Origin: Syngnathus acus
Lineage: Eukaryota; Chordata; Actinopteri; Syngnathiformes; Syngnathidae
Assembly: GCF_901709675.1 (NCBI RefSeq)
Contig: NC_051101.1
Location: 2,536,501 to 2,600,500, forward strand
Reading direction: 5' to 3'
DNA length: 64,000 nucleotides
This document shows positions 9,552 to 20,504 of the stretch, in pieces (the first letter of the stretch is position 1; the number at the start of each line of letters is the position of its first letter). The notes beneath the pieces were generated by a model that searched no databases, had not been told where the DNA came from, and was given only the letters and a program-made list of their open reading frames with translations. The position numbers and the translations under genes are program-made.

Positions 9552-11690
9552 CAAAGACAGTTATGACTAGGCCAAAATCAAATCAAATCAGGTTTCCATG
9601 TAATGAAGTGGGAACCTGGCTGCCAAAATTAAAGAGAAATTAGCTTAAATATACAGGAGATATTTGTGTTAAAAGGATAAAGTAAGATAAAGAAACACTG
9701 AAGTTAAAATTGGCTAAATAAATGGAAAAGAATTACAAATAGCTTCTAGAAGTAAAATAAAGAATAAATCTGACAAGTAAGACGAGCAAAAAGGTGTTCT
9801 TAGTGGGATCTATGTGGTCTTATACCTATGTTGTGCGTCATCCTTTTGTGTTGGTGTGTGTGCGTGTGCGCGCAGAGGATCCTCATGAGTGGGTGTGTAT
9901 ATGAGTGTGTGTGTGAGTGAGATGTGTGTTCTATGAAAGAAAAATTGAAGAATAAGAGAAGTGAAGAAAAATCCAAAGAGAGCTTGTTGTTGCGTAGGCA
10001 GGAAGATGATGAAACGACATCAGCGCGACCTCGCTTGAGGGCCGTAGCTGAGGGTGTGGACAAATGAGACAACAAATGTTGTGTAGAAGACATTGAAAGA
10101 TGTCGAATGTGAACATGACAAAGGGCGCAACAGCGAAGCTGGCCTGCCCTTTGAGAGGGTGAGACTGATAAGCGTGCCTGCGCTCGCGCGTTGTCGCGGG
10201 GCGGGGCTGTGCGCGTGGGCCTTTGCTATGCTCGTGTGGGCGGTGGGCCGGCATCATGGTTGTTGCAGGAAATGGCCAGCCTGTGACCAATCAACATTGA
10301 TGCTGCGCCCCCCCCTCGCACGAGGGGTGCTATGGCTGCGGGCGAAGCAGGGAAAGTGCGAGTTTCTCAGGGAATGTTTGAATATTTGAAGCAGGGTGAT
10401 GCTTAAGGAAGATGCGACAATATTTGCATGAAGGATAAAATGCACTGATGAGAAAAGAAAAAAGTATAACCAAAACGTCAAAAGAGAGGATGACGTTTGC
10501 GCAGCGTTGTTTGTTGGTATTGTTTGTGAGCTGTGTCTCTGTTGTTTTTGTGTTGTCTGTGTGCTGTCAGTGTTATGTGTTAAAATTGGCTAATGTAGGT
10601 GCACAAAAGAATTTGCTAGACTGTAGTCTATCTGATTTGCACCGCAAAACAAAAGCAATTTTGTGAAAATAAGAAGAAAAGAAAGGCAAGCAATTTTTTG
10701 TGGGCAGAAACTGGTCCACACTGCATTAATGCCTAGCCCTGATGAAACAAAATTTGAGAGATGGAAAGAACTTGCTTTCTGGAATTGGATGAAGCAAAAT
10801 TATTAAATAACAACATTTCAAAGCTAAATTTAGAAGAAATAGTCGATTGGTTGTGTCAAGACTACACAAGTTTTTACATTTGAGAATAAGAGAGTGATTG
10901 AGTTAGTTAAAGTTAAGAAACAACAACAATTGACTATTATATTAATTTACTGGCGGTTATTTTGTTGGTTTTTATCTTTTTATCTTAATTGGTTTGACAC
11001 CTTGAGGGAGAAAAGATTAGGATGTGGAACACGGGTTGAGACAACCAGTTACACACGCAAAGCATGTGAGCACTGGGACACTGAGAAGCATTTTGAAAGG
11101 TGTGTCAAATTAAATGAAGATGAAATCATATGTAGTAATACAACACTTTACTACATATGGATGCTCTAAATCATACAATTGAGTAAAATAAAACATACAT
11201 TTTGATTTTCATTCAAATTGCTAAGATTCTTGTGATAAACAATGAGAGAATGATTGAAAGGAAACTACAAGGAACTACAACTAAGCTAGTTGTGGAAGCA
11301 GTCCAATTGCCACGAAAAATAGCTATATGCACGTGTGCAGGGCACACATGAGACTGATAAGGTGCCAAGAGGTAACAAGCTTGCGGACGGAACCGCATAG
11401 CTGTAGTGCAAAAGATGCTTCAAATTTTGTACACACAAGAAGCAGATTAAATTACTGAAACGTTTTTAAAGATGTGCAGCGACAAAGTCCATAGACTGAA
11501 ATTCGATTATGGACGAAAAGAGGGGCAAGAGTGGAGAATGGTATCTATAAATGACCAGAAGACTGACCTATCCTACAAAAAGCCTATATAAATGGGCAGC
11601 AATATTGAGCCATGGTGTGTGTCACATGGCTCAAGAGGAGGGATAGTGGGGCAGTTCATTCAGCTTTATACAACATATGGATTTGATTCA
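9552..11690 (+). other. Proviral interior, unrecognised and decayed
   Basis: Between gag and the integrase remains I find no frame with reverse transcriptase motifs. A GC-rich block at about 10000-10360 contrasts with the AT-rich sequence around it and may be foreign sequence captured by the element. Short open stretches (for example 10894-11169) have no recognisable motif. Confidence 0.5.
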
Positions 11691-11699
11691 TATTCAAAA

Positions 11700-12130
11700 C
11701 ATTTATAAAACAAAATTTTTGTGGAGTTTGTTTAACATGTGCTAAACACAATCCACAGGGTTATAATGCCTGGTCATAATAGATGCATTCTCAAAATGGT
11801 TTGAATTGGCTTCAACAAAAACACTGAATGCCTTAACAGTGGAAAAAAAAACGTTATGTAAAGAAATAATACCGAGATATGGGATTTCGGAAATTAATTC
11901 TCATGACAGGACTGGTATAAAGTGTGAAAATGTGCATGGAAAAAAGTGGAAGATCATGGACAAAATGTTTACACCTGGTCAAACTGTACATAAATATTAC
12001 AAGTACTGTGGGTTTAACCCCGTATGAAAAATTGTTTGGGCGACAATATAGATTACCATGTTTCAAAACCAAGTGGGATACTAAGGATGATTCAAATTTG
12101 GCATTTACATTTTATATTTATAATTAATAT
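11700..12130 (+). pseudogene. pol: Retroviral integrase remnants
   Basis: In different frames and with stops between, the translation shows CLTCAKHNPQG-like zinc-binding residues (about 11735-11765), a core stretch IIDAFSKWFELA followed by IIPRYGIS (about 11772-11890), and a later TVGLTPYEKLFGRQYRLP (about 12008-12065). These match the HHCC tail, core and C-terminal side of retroviral integrases. Frameshifts and stops make it non-functional. Confidence 0.72.
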
Positions 12131-12353
12131 TTTAAAGGCAAAAAGAACAAAGCACGTTCTCATTAAGAGCATTGAAAACGAAACACTGGTGTTCTTCCAA
12201 GGGGGAAGGGCCACATTGAATATTGATAATTACATCAACTGCCATTAAAATAGCAGAAAGGTCAGTTGAGGTGGTCCTAGCAAATTACAAAAGGGTAATT
12301 TCTTTTGAGGTAACGTTCAATCGGAAAAAGTGACCCAAAGGAAGCCTCAGAAA

Positions 12354-12470
12354 TGCCGGGAACAAGAAAATGGAACAATGACGTTATTGCATGTAAGGTG
12401 GCTATCTTTGTTGCCATTTTGTTAACTTCAGCAATATGGTATTTGTGGGAACTAAGTCATAATGAGTAGG
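12354..12470 (+). pseudogene. env: Possible env leader remnant
   Basis: From ATG at 12354 a short frame contains a hydrophobic stretch (VAIFVAILLTSAIWYLW) like an Env signal peptide, then stops. Its position just after integrase fits an env start. The surface subunit cannot be followed in one frame beyond it. Confidence 0.4.
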
Positions 12471-13148
12471 GGAGAGATGAGTGAACAACTTATATTGATC
12501 ACTCCCAAAAAACAATGCTGCATTGTAGCAATTTAAAAGATCAATTTGACCTTTGCAGGATGATCTGCTGTGTCGGATCTGGACTGCAATGAAAATATGA
12601 TGTTTATATGTGTACTTTGTCAACAACCGCTGTAGATGTTAAAGAATGGGATGATTATATCTAAAACGAATGTGGATAATTTGTTTCAGGTAACTATAAG
12701 AGTTGCTGAAAAACGAAACAATTGATTGCTAATGGCAAAACAAGCTGCAAAGACAGAAACAAAAAGTGAATATGTCATATGTATGGATTTGCGACCGATT
12801 CTTTATGTTGTATCGTTGCCATTGACCAAAGATTGTGTGACATCTGTCACATCTACTGATTGTGAAATGTGTGACAGAGCATTCTATATAGTAATATCCA
12901 TTGAAAAAAGAAAAAAGAAGCCATTGCTTTCAGAGAATGTAGTCAAGCTAAATTGTATATGTATCAACATGCCAAGATCTGGGAAAAAGCTGGAAAAACA
13001 AACAAACAAAATGTCTTTAAATTTGAGAGTCGACGATGATCTGACTGAAATTGATGCAATCAGAGTCCCCAGAGGAGTTACTGATTAATAAGAATTAATT
13101 GACCAAATTGTAGCAGGATGGGAGTCTTCCATTTGCTGGTGGTGTACG

Positions 13149-13703
13149 ATGAACAAAAACGTCGACATGATAAATTACAACCATTGCAACATGCAGAAAT
13201 TGGGCAAACGGACACAAGCGGGACTTGAGGCAGTGCACGGACAGCTAGCCACGCCTTCCCTAATGTCAATCCAGAACCGCAATGCTCTTGTTATGTTGTC
13301 GTCTGAGAAAGGAAGGGTCTGCGCAATGTTCAGAGAACAATGCTGCACCTTCATCCAGAACGACACCGCCCCTGATGGGAGCCTGACGAAGGCGATTGCA
13401 AGCTTGCAATCCCTCAAAACGAGGATGAAAGAGCACAACAAGTGGATGACTGCTTTTGGGAAGTATAAAGCCCTTGTGTCCTCAATTACTGCTATACTCA
13501 CCTTGTGTGGTTGTTGTTGTATTCCATGTCTCCGTGCTCTGTTTAATCGTCTCATCACTACAGCAATATCGCCCATGGAAGACAAGATGGCCGGGGTATG
13601 CCTAATGTCTGAACGCCAGCATGTTGATGATAACGATGATGATGATGGAATTTTTGCACTTGGGTTTACAGACTTCTTCCCAGATCTGGGTGTTTCCGAA
13701 TGA
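13149..13703 (+). pseudogene. env: Retroviral Env transmembrane subunit remnant
   Basis: 184 codons open to a stop. It has a heptad-like helical segment followed by the CX6CC motif (CAMFREQCC, bases 13320-13346) characteristic of gammaretrovirus-type transmembrane subunits. A membrane-spanning helix with a cysteine cluster (LTLCGCCCIPCLRAL) and an acidic cytoplasmic tail follow. Fusion-peptide and surface-subunit sequence upstream is not open in the same frame, so this is a broken env piece. Confidence 0.75.
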
Positions 13704-13829
13704 TAATATCGCAACGTTTATCCTTTCTTGGTGTAAACTTATTTGTGCTCATACTTGTGATCCTACGGCTGAAAATCTTTTTGAAGTGGCCACTTTTAGG
13801 TGATAAGATGGTCTCTGAGAACTTATGAT

Positions 13830-13843
13830 AAAGAGGAGGGAAT
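13830..13843 (+). promoter_or_regulatory. Polypurine tract
   Basis: The purine run AAAGAGGAGGGAAT lies immediately before the 3' LTR, where plus-strand DNA synthesis is primed in retroviruses. Confidence 0.88.
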
Positions 13844-14601
13844 TGTTAGAAAAATGTATATATATATATGTTATCATGCGTTCTCTAATCAATGCTTTAC
13901 CGCAATATTACTGCAATATATGCTTGCTGTTTGGCCTTGCTGTTTTTATGATGTACCACAGAAGAGAAAAGTTACGGCTGGGTCAGGAGAGAGGTTACAG
14001 CTGGGTCAGACAGGACCAGCTGACAACTCAGCAAAAAGAAGACATCTACCGAGACAGTTCCTTTTTAACAAAGACCACTTTGTTAAACAACATGCCTCAT
14101 TGCTGTCTTGCACCTCAGATGAACCTACAAGTGACCATCATTGTCAGGGTTTTCCAAACTATCTTGATCGTAAGATTATGTCGGAATGTATGTATCCAGT
14201 AATAAATAACCTAGCTTGTCCCATTCTACACAATGTCGTAAAGCATCCCTTGCTATGTTTTGACTAGAGGTCAAAGGTTTTCTTCTCTATCCAGGCCACT
14301 CAAATTCCTCTTCCCACATGTTCTTATCAGTATGTAAACACCTAGTGATTTCTTCCTTACGAGGCAAAGCCCACATGCGTTCCCCCTCCTCTTTTAGGGG
14401 CTTTTGTCTCACGATTTGTGGGTAGGGCAAATCCCAATAAAAAGAGCGGGAGTGCATACAGATATTTAGTGTAGTGAGATTGTTGTGAAGCTATCTGTAC
14501 TGCACTCCTCGCGAGAAAAGACTTAATATTCTGTCTCACTTGTGGTTTGTTTGCTGTTGCTCTTCTCTTGAAATTTGTTCGGTCAGCGAAAAAACCTAAC
14601 A
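13844..14601 (+). repeat. 3' LTR (758 bp)
   Basis: Same length and, by line-by-line reading, the same sequence as the 5' LTR. It is followed by GACGC, the target duplication. Confidence 0.95.
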
Positions 14602-15480
14602 GACGCACTGTGTAGCATTTTTATCCAAAGTTTGGCACACACACACATAAGGTTGATTTTTTTTCGGAGGGCGAGGCCAAAGCCAAGTGGACCTTGAGCG
14701 GTCTCAATGCGTCTGCAGTGCAAGAAAGAGTCTTGCTTTTTTTCCCTCAATGCTTTAATGAAAGCTTAAAGCTGAGCATACCTTCAAATTGGATTATTCA
14801 AAATGCATCGGAAGAGCAAAACAAGGCCTTCAGTCATTCAATTTCACTTTCATTCTTTCAAAAAGGTGCTTGAAATGTGCACTTCATTTTCTTTTATCGA
14901 AAAATGTTCTCAAGTGTTCTTTACTAGAGAATCAAATCCAAGATTACATTCAAATAATCGCCAACTTGAATGATCAAGCACAAAATGGGTTCTTCTCATT
15001 TGACTCATTTTTATGTAAAGTGTTAGCTCTGAGGCAGTTCATTAAGGTGACATTCAAATCCTCAAGTTGAAAAGTCAAAATACAATCATATTTCACTGTC
15101 AAAACAACGAGCAATTCTAATTCTTTCCTTTTTTCCCTTCTTTTCTTTTCTTTCAACCAAAGTGCAATTGAAGCCAAGCTCACCTTCAAATGTTGGACCT
15201 GAACGATCACAATACACAACAAGCGGCTTAAATTCTTGTCTTTCTTTGATCCAAATGTTATTTTGCTTTTCGAGGCATTTATGGAGAATTAAAGCCGGGC
15301 TCACCTTCAGACTCTGTCCAACTTGTCCAGCTGGGAATGCAAGCGCCAGTCTTCGCTCGCACCATCTATTTATGCATTCTCGCCCCCCACTCCCCCTCCC
15401 CTTCTCTCTCAGCCTCGATGCCTCTCGTCATGCCCCCTGTGGAACTCCTCTATCATTTGCCAGCATTCCAGACGGATGGA

Positions 15481-17802
15481 TTTTTTTTCCTGTGGGCGCG
15501 CGCCCCGATTGGAAAAATTCCTGGCTACGCCACTGCATGTTCCTGCCTGCGTTCGTGTTAAAAAAGCACCTATAAAAGGGTGTGCACAATTGTGTAACCA
15601 CTTGGAGAAAATGAAAACAATTTGGCGGATTTTATTGGACTGCCATTTGAACAGGGATGTGCTTCTATTTCATTCTCCAACATATTCAAGAGCACAAAAA
15701 CTTCCAAATAATCCACACAGTCATGCAGAGGACTCACCAGCTCATAGCGACATTTTTGTCTTCGTTTTCCACTATTTGTTGTTCATTGAAGAGCAAAAAA
15801 AAAAAAAAAAAAGAGGTGAATATCTGACACACTTTACTGCACAGATTCATTTAACTTTTTTTTTAATAATCGGAGATATACCATATTTTCATGGGAAAAA
15901 AATCCCGGACCCGGATGTTGTTTTAGCGATCAGCGAACGGCGTGGGTGATGTTCGATTTTTTTTCCTGTGGGCGCGCGCCCCGACTGGAAAAATTCCTGG
16001 CTACGCCACTGCATGTTCCTGCCTGCGTTCGTGTTAAAAAAGCACCTATAAAAGGGTGTGCACAATTGTGTAACCACTTGGAGAAAATGAAAACAATTTG
16101 GCGGATTTTATTGGACTGCCATTTGAACAGGGATGTGCTTCTATTTCATTCTCCAACATATTCAAGAGCACAAAAACTTCCAAATAATCCACACAGTCAT
16201 GCAGAGGACTCACCAGCTCATAGCGAAATTTTTGTCTTCGTTTTCCACTATTTGTTGTTCATTGAAGAGCAAAAAAAAAAAAAAAAAAGAGGTGAATATC
16301 TGACACACTTTACTGCACAGATTTATTTAACTTTTTTTTTAATAATCGGAGATATACCATATTTTCATGGGAAAAAAATCCCGGACCCGGATGTTGTTTT
16401 AGCGATCAGCGAACGGCGTGGGTGATGTTCGATTTTTTTTCCTGTGGGCGCGCGCCCCGACTGGAAAAATTCCTGGCTACGCCACTGCATGTTCCTGCCT
16501 GCGTTCGTGTTAAAAAAGCACCTATAAAAGGGTGTGCACAATTGTGTAACCACTTGGAGAAAATGAAAACAATTTGGCGGATTTTATTGGACTGCCATTT
16601 GAACAGGGATGTGCTTCTATTTCATTCTCCAACATATTCAAGAGCACAAAAACTTCCAAATAATCCACATAGTCATGCAGAGGACTCACCAGCTCATAGC
16701 GAAATTTTTGTCTTCGTTTTCCACTATTTGTTGTTCATTGAAGAGCAAAAAAAAAAAAAAAAAGAGGTGAATATCTGACACACTTTACTGCACAGATTTA
16801 TTTAACTTTTTTTTTAATAATCGGAGATATACCATATTTTCATGGGAAAAAAAATCCCGGACCCGGATGTTGTTTTAGCGATCAGCGAACGGCGTGGGTG
16901 ATGTTCGATTTTTTTTCCTGTGGGCGCGCGCCCCGACTGGAAAAATTCCTGGCTACGCCACTGCATGTTCCTGCCTGCGTTCGTGTTAAAAAAGCACCTA
17001 TAAAAGGGTGTGCACAATTGTGTAACCACTTGGAGAAAATGAAAACAATTTGGCGGATTTTATTGGACTGCCATTTGAACAGGGATGTGCTTCTATTTCA
17101 TTCTCCAACATATTCAAGAGCACAAAAACTTCCAAATAATCCACACAGTCATGCAGAGGACTCACCAGCTCATAGCGAAATTTTTGTCTTCGTTTTCCAC
17201 TATTTGTTGTTCATTGAAGAGCAAAAAAAAAAAAAAAAAGAGGTGAATATCTGACACACTTTACTGCACAGATTTATTTAACTTTTTTTTTAATAATCGG
17301 AGATATACCATATTTTCATGGGAAAAAAATCCCGGACCCGGATGTTGTTTTAGCGATCAGCGAACGGCGTGGGTGATGTTCGATTTTTTTCCTGTGGGCG
17401 CGCGCCCCGACTGGAAAAATTCCTGGCTACGCCACTGCATGTTCCTGCCTGCGTTCGTGTTAAAAAAGCACCTATAAAAGGGTGTGCACAATTGTGTAAC
17501 CACTTGGAGAAAATGAAAACAATTTGGCGGATTTTATTGGACTGCCATTTGAACAGGGATGTGCTTCTATTTCATTCTCCAACATATTCAAGAGCACAAA
17601 AAGTTCCAAATAATCCACACAGTCATGCAGAGGACTCACCAGCTCATAGCGAAATTTTTGTCCTTGTTTTCCACTATTTGTTGTTCATTGAAGAGCAAAA
17701 AAAAAAAAAAGAAGTGAATATCTGACACACTTTACTGCACAGATTTATTTAACTTTTTTTTTAATAATCAGAGATATACCATATTTTTATGGGAAAAAAA
17801 TC
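15481..17802 (+). repeat. R satellite, right array (five units of about 476 bp)
   Basis: The landmark TGGGCGCGCGCC recurs at 15493, 15969, 16445, 16921 and 17395 (spacing 476, 476, 476, 474). Each unit contains TGGCTACGCCACTGCATG, a CCTATAAAAGGG word, an A17-20 tract and CCCGGACCCGGATGTTG. Units differ at only a few bases. Each contains an open frame of about 118 codons and an opposite-strand one, but these ride on the repeat and are not supported as genes. The last unit ends at GGGAAAAAAATC. Confidence 0.95.
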
Positions 17803-17968
17803 TGCGTTAGCACTTACCCCCCAAAATGTACTTGGGGGAAATGGTGAACAGGTAAATGTTTCCACTGTATTGACAAAAAACAGGAAAAATAGTTCCCAAA
17901 TGTTTTTATATTTGTCAACAAGTCTTAACGTAAAAAAGAGAAAATAAGATGCAAGCAGCCAAAACTAC

Positions 17969-18638
17969 AGTCAAACCTCAGTTTTCGAACGTCCCGGTTC
18001 TCAAATAAATCGGAATTCGAACAAAAACAACAATAAAAATCGAGATTTTTTTGCTTCGGTTGTTGAACAAATTTCGGAGGTCGAACCTCGCGAGATGAGC
18101 CGAGAGGACCCGAGAAAACCCAACCGCGCGGCCTGGATGCCGACTGACTTCGTCGTTATTGTATTTTCGTTACTCTGAGGGTTGCATCAACTCTAATCAT
18201 GCCTCCAAAGGAAGCAAGTGGGAGCAGTAAAGCCATCCTAAAACACAAAGACGCTCTTAAAGCAATGTGACAGTGAGCGCCCGGCACGCTGCAGATGCGC
18301 GATCGGACCAAATTAAGCTCCCTGCGCACGGAGGTCCACTTAAATTTTGGAAAGTACATCAGGACTTTAAAAATATTTTCACAATAATGCGACCAGCGCA
18401 GTGCAGTTGCGCGGTGGGCGACGCGCTAGGTTGCGCGATCGGCGGTGCGCTGCAGTTGCGCGATCACACAAAAATGCGCAAATGAAAAAATGCTTAAAAA
18501 ATGCGTTGTTTTTTGTCTTGGAACGGATTAAATTTCTTTCCATTATTTGTAATGGGAAAAATAGATTCGGAATTCGAACGATTCACTTCTCGAACCGCCT
18601 TCTGGAACGGATTGTGGTGGAAAACCGAGGTTTGACTG
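17969..18638. mobile_element. Tigger-like non-autonomous DNA transposon
   Basis: 670 bp with inverted termini CAGTCAAACCTCAGTTTTCG and its near complement ending TTTGACTG, flanked by TA (17967-17968 and 18639-18640). Inside, a plus-strand ATGCCTCCAAAGGAAGCAAG reads MPPKEASGSS, resembling the start of pogo/Tigger transposases. The frame ends within about 25 codons, so it is a deletion derivative. Confidence 0.8.
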
Positions 18639-18811
18639 TACACCACATTCAAAATGCATTGATGGTCAAGTGTGCCCAATTGACACATGGGAGAGAACTT
18701 GGCATACTCAAATCTTGAACAAAGTGCAAAAAGAATGAAGATGTACTTTTCTGAGATCTATAAAAACATTTCAGATGTAAGAGTGCATAGAGATGAAGAC
18801 CACGGCGCACG

Positions 18812-20504
18812 TTAGGCCACGACTTCCTCCTCCGGAATTTGCTTGTATCCACCTTCTGGCTCGTCACGGCTCTAAAACGCCAAAGACCAACAAAAGGCAT
18901 CTTAACTTTCTATTTTGCAAACACACACACACGTACATACGTAGCTTTTTATAGAAAAAAAAAATTCACTAATTTTATTTTCCAGAACAAATGAGCTTCC
19001 CTTTTTTCTGTTTGTTCTGCACCATCAGTTTTTGGACATAGTTTTGCGAGCCCGCCAACAGGGGGCGGTTACCTGCGGGTCATGGTGGTGCTTGCCGTTG
19101 CCGTGGCGACAAAGAGATTTGATGGCCAACACGGAGGAGCTGATAACCAGGCAGAGTTCCAGGACGCACAGTACAATGGCCATGCCGTTGATGCCTCTCA
19201 GCAGCATCTGCATGACCGCAAAAAAAGAATAGCAACTTTTTTTTATTTTTTTTTTTAGAACCAACAAAGATGACTTATTCAGTTCTTCCAGTTGCAGGGA
19301 AAGAAAACCCACCACAATGGTTATAACAGAAAATGAGCGTGCACTCACGAGTATAAGAGCCTTGCCCTCCAGGCAGCGCTGCAAGTATTGCTGCTCGGTG
19401 CCACTCGGGCTTCTGGTGGTGGTTTGGGACCAGTCGTAATAATCGTCATCACGGCAAATGTTCCAGAGGAATATGTCGGACATGTTAATGGCGTAAAGAA
19501 CGATGCCAGCGATGGCGATGCCAATTCCTGACAAGTTCAGAATCACGTTGACTATCACCTAAGACATAAAAAGGAGTTATTCTTCAAAAAAGGAGATAAA
19601 TGATTCACAAAACAATGATAAAATACGTAAAATATCATAGTTGACGTTGAATTAAAAAATTATTACATTTTCCATAATATTGTGATTCCTTTTCAATGAA
19701 AAAAATATTTTTTATTTTAAAAGTGACTTTTATCATAGAAAAAATAACCAATTTTTTTCATCTAAAATAAAACGTTTTTTCCAGAACAATGAAATTATAT
19801 TTATATTTGATGTGTGACAATAACTTGTCTGCTTTGTCCGTGTCTACTGTTGCTGCTTTTATGTTGCAGCAAAATCATCAGGGCTCCATCAACAATATTT
19901 GTACATTTTCCGGATAAAACATGACGAGTCTTTGCATGAGCGGAGAAACGCCACTCACCAGACATGGACTGGGGAACCTCTCCGATAAAATGCAGACGAT
20001 GCCGAAGAGGATGAACTGCAGCAGACGACAAAACAACGAGATCAATTAAAATTCAATGCGGAGGAGCGGCGGCTTTGCTCTGAGCTCCTCCTGGATGACC
20101 AAGCTTCTCAGTAATAATTTTTTTTCTGCGACCCTCCCCCCCCAAAAAACATAGTTAGGCCCTAATATTTTACAATATTTATGAACGAATGGTTCACTTT
20201 TTCTTACCAGCGCTCCCAACCAGTATGGGTAGCCAGATGAGTCCATTTCCCACGAGGAGCCAGGTCCGTGGCACATGAGGATGACTCCCAGGCCAATGTT
20301 GAGCAGGCCCGTCATGATGTGCAGCGCCCCCAATACAGTCTGAGAGGTCCCCATGAATCCCCCCAGGCGTCGAGACACTGAACAGCACGTGGGGCTGTAG
20401 CACAGGCCCCCCAAGATTTGGCACAGGGGGGGACAGCTACTTGTGGGGTCGGTGGCCAATGTCAGAATTGTGACCCCGTCTGCTTTGGTCATACTTATCG
20501 CCAT
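18812..20504 (-). CDS. ms4a: MS4A-family four-span membrane protein, gene 3 (complete)
   Basis: Five coding exons read downward: 20504-20208, 20015-19959, 19558-19349, 19207-19073 and 18871-18812. All are phase 0 with canonical GT/AG. Together they give 252 residues plus TAA. Helices: 57-78 (TVLGALHIMTGLLNIGLGVI), 92-112 across the exon 1/2 join, 119-142 (VNVILNLSGIGIAIAGIVLY) and about 195-222 (NGMAIVLCVLELCLVISS). A loop with CRDDDYYDW lies between helices 3 and 4, and the 19-residue tail contains YKQIPEEE. Topology and exon layout match MS4A proteins, with cytosolic N and C termini. The N-terminus is cysteine-rich (CPPLC, CC), a possible palmitoylation region. Unlike gene 1, the N-terminus and helix 1 are encoded in one exon. 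Exact orthology within the fish ms4a set is not determined. Confidence 0.85.

Larger units (their letters stand above)
7281..14606 (+). mobile_element. Endogenous retrovirus, recent, internally defective
   Basis: A complete proviral frame: 5' LTR 7286-8043, tRNA-Pro primer site, gag, decayed pol/integrase pieces, env transmembrane piece, polypurine tract, 3' LTR 13844-14601. The LTRs begin TGTTAG and end CTAACA. The five bases GACGC occur on both sides (7281-7285 and 14602-14606) as a target-site duplication. Copy B of the host segment keeps the uninterrupted site CAAATGACGCACTGTG near 29335. Internal length is only 5.8 kb and no protease or reverse transcriptase is visible. The CX6CC Env motif and tRNA-Pro primer suggest a gammaretrovirus- or epsilonretrovirus-like lineage. 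It is in the opposite orientation to the neighbouring host gene. Confidence 0.92.
4838..15480. repeat. Segmental duplication copy A (interrupted by a provirus)
   Basis: Bases 4838-7285 and 14602-15480 align with 26892-30490 (copy B) in the same orientation. The unit carries the rpz-like gene, its flanks and about 0.9 kb further upstream. Relative to B, copy A has the 7.3-kb provirus at 7286-14601. It also lacks about 270 bp (B positions 29414-29683), with the deletion junction near 14680. Non-coding parts look about 98-99 percent identical by eye. Both outer edges abut the R satellite. Confidence 0.9.

Noticed and set aside
15946-16425. 159-codon frame repeated in every R unit
   Set aside because: It repeats with the satellite, overlaps an A tract (poly-Lys) and the opposite strand is equally open; no domain or start context supports a gene.
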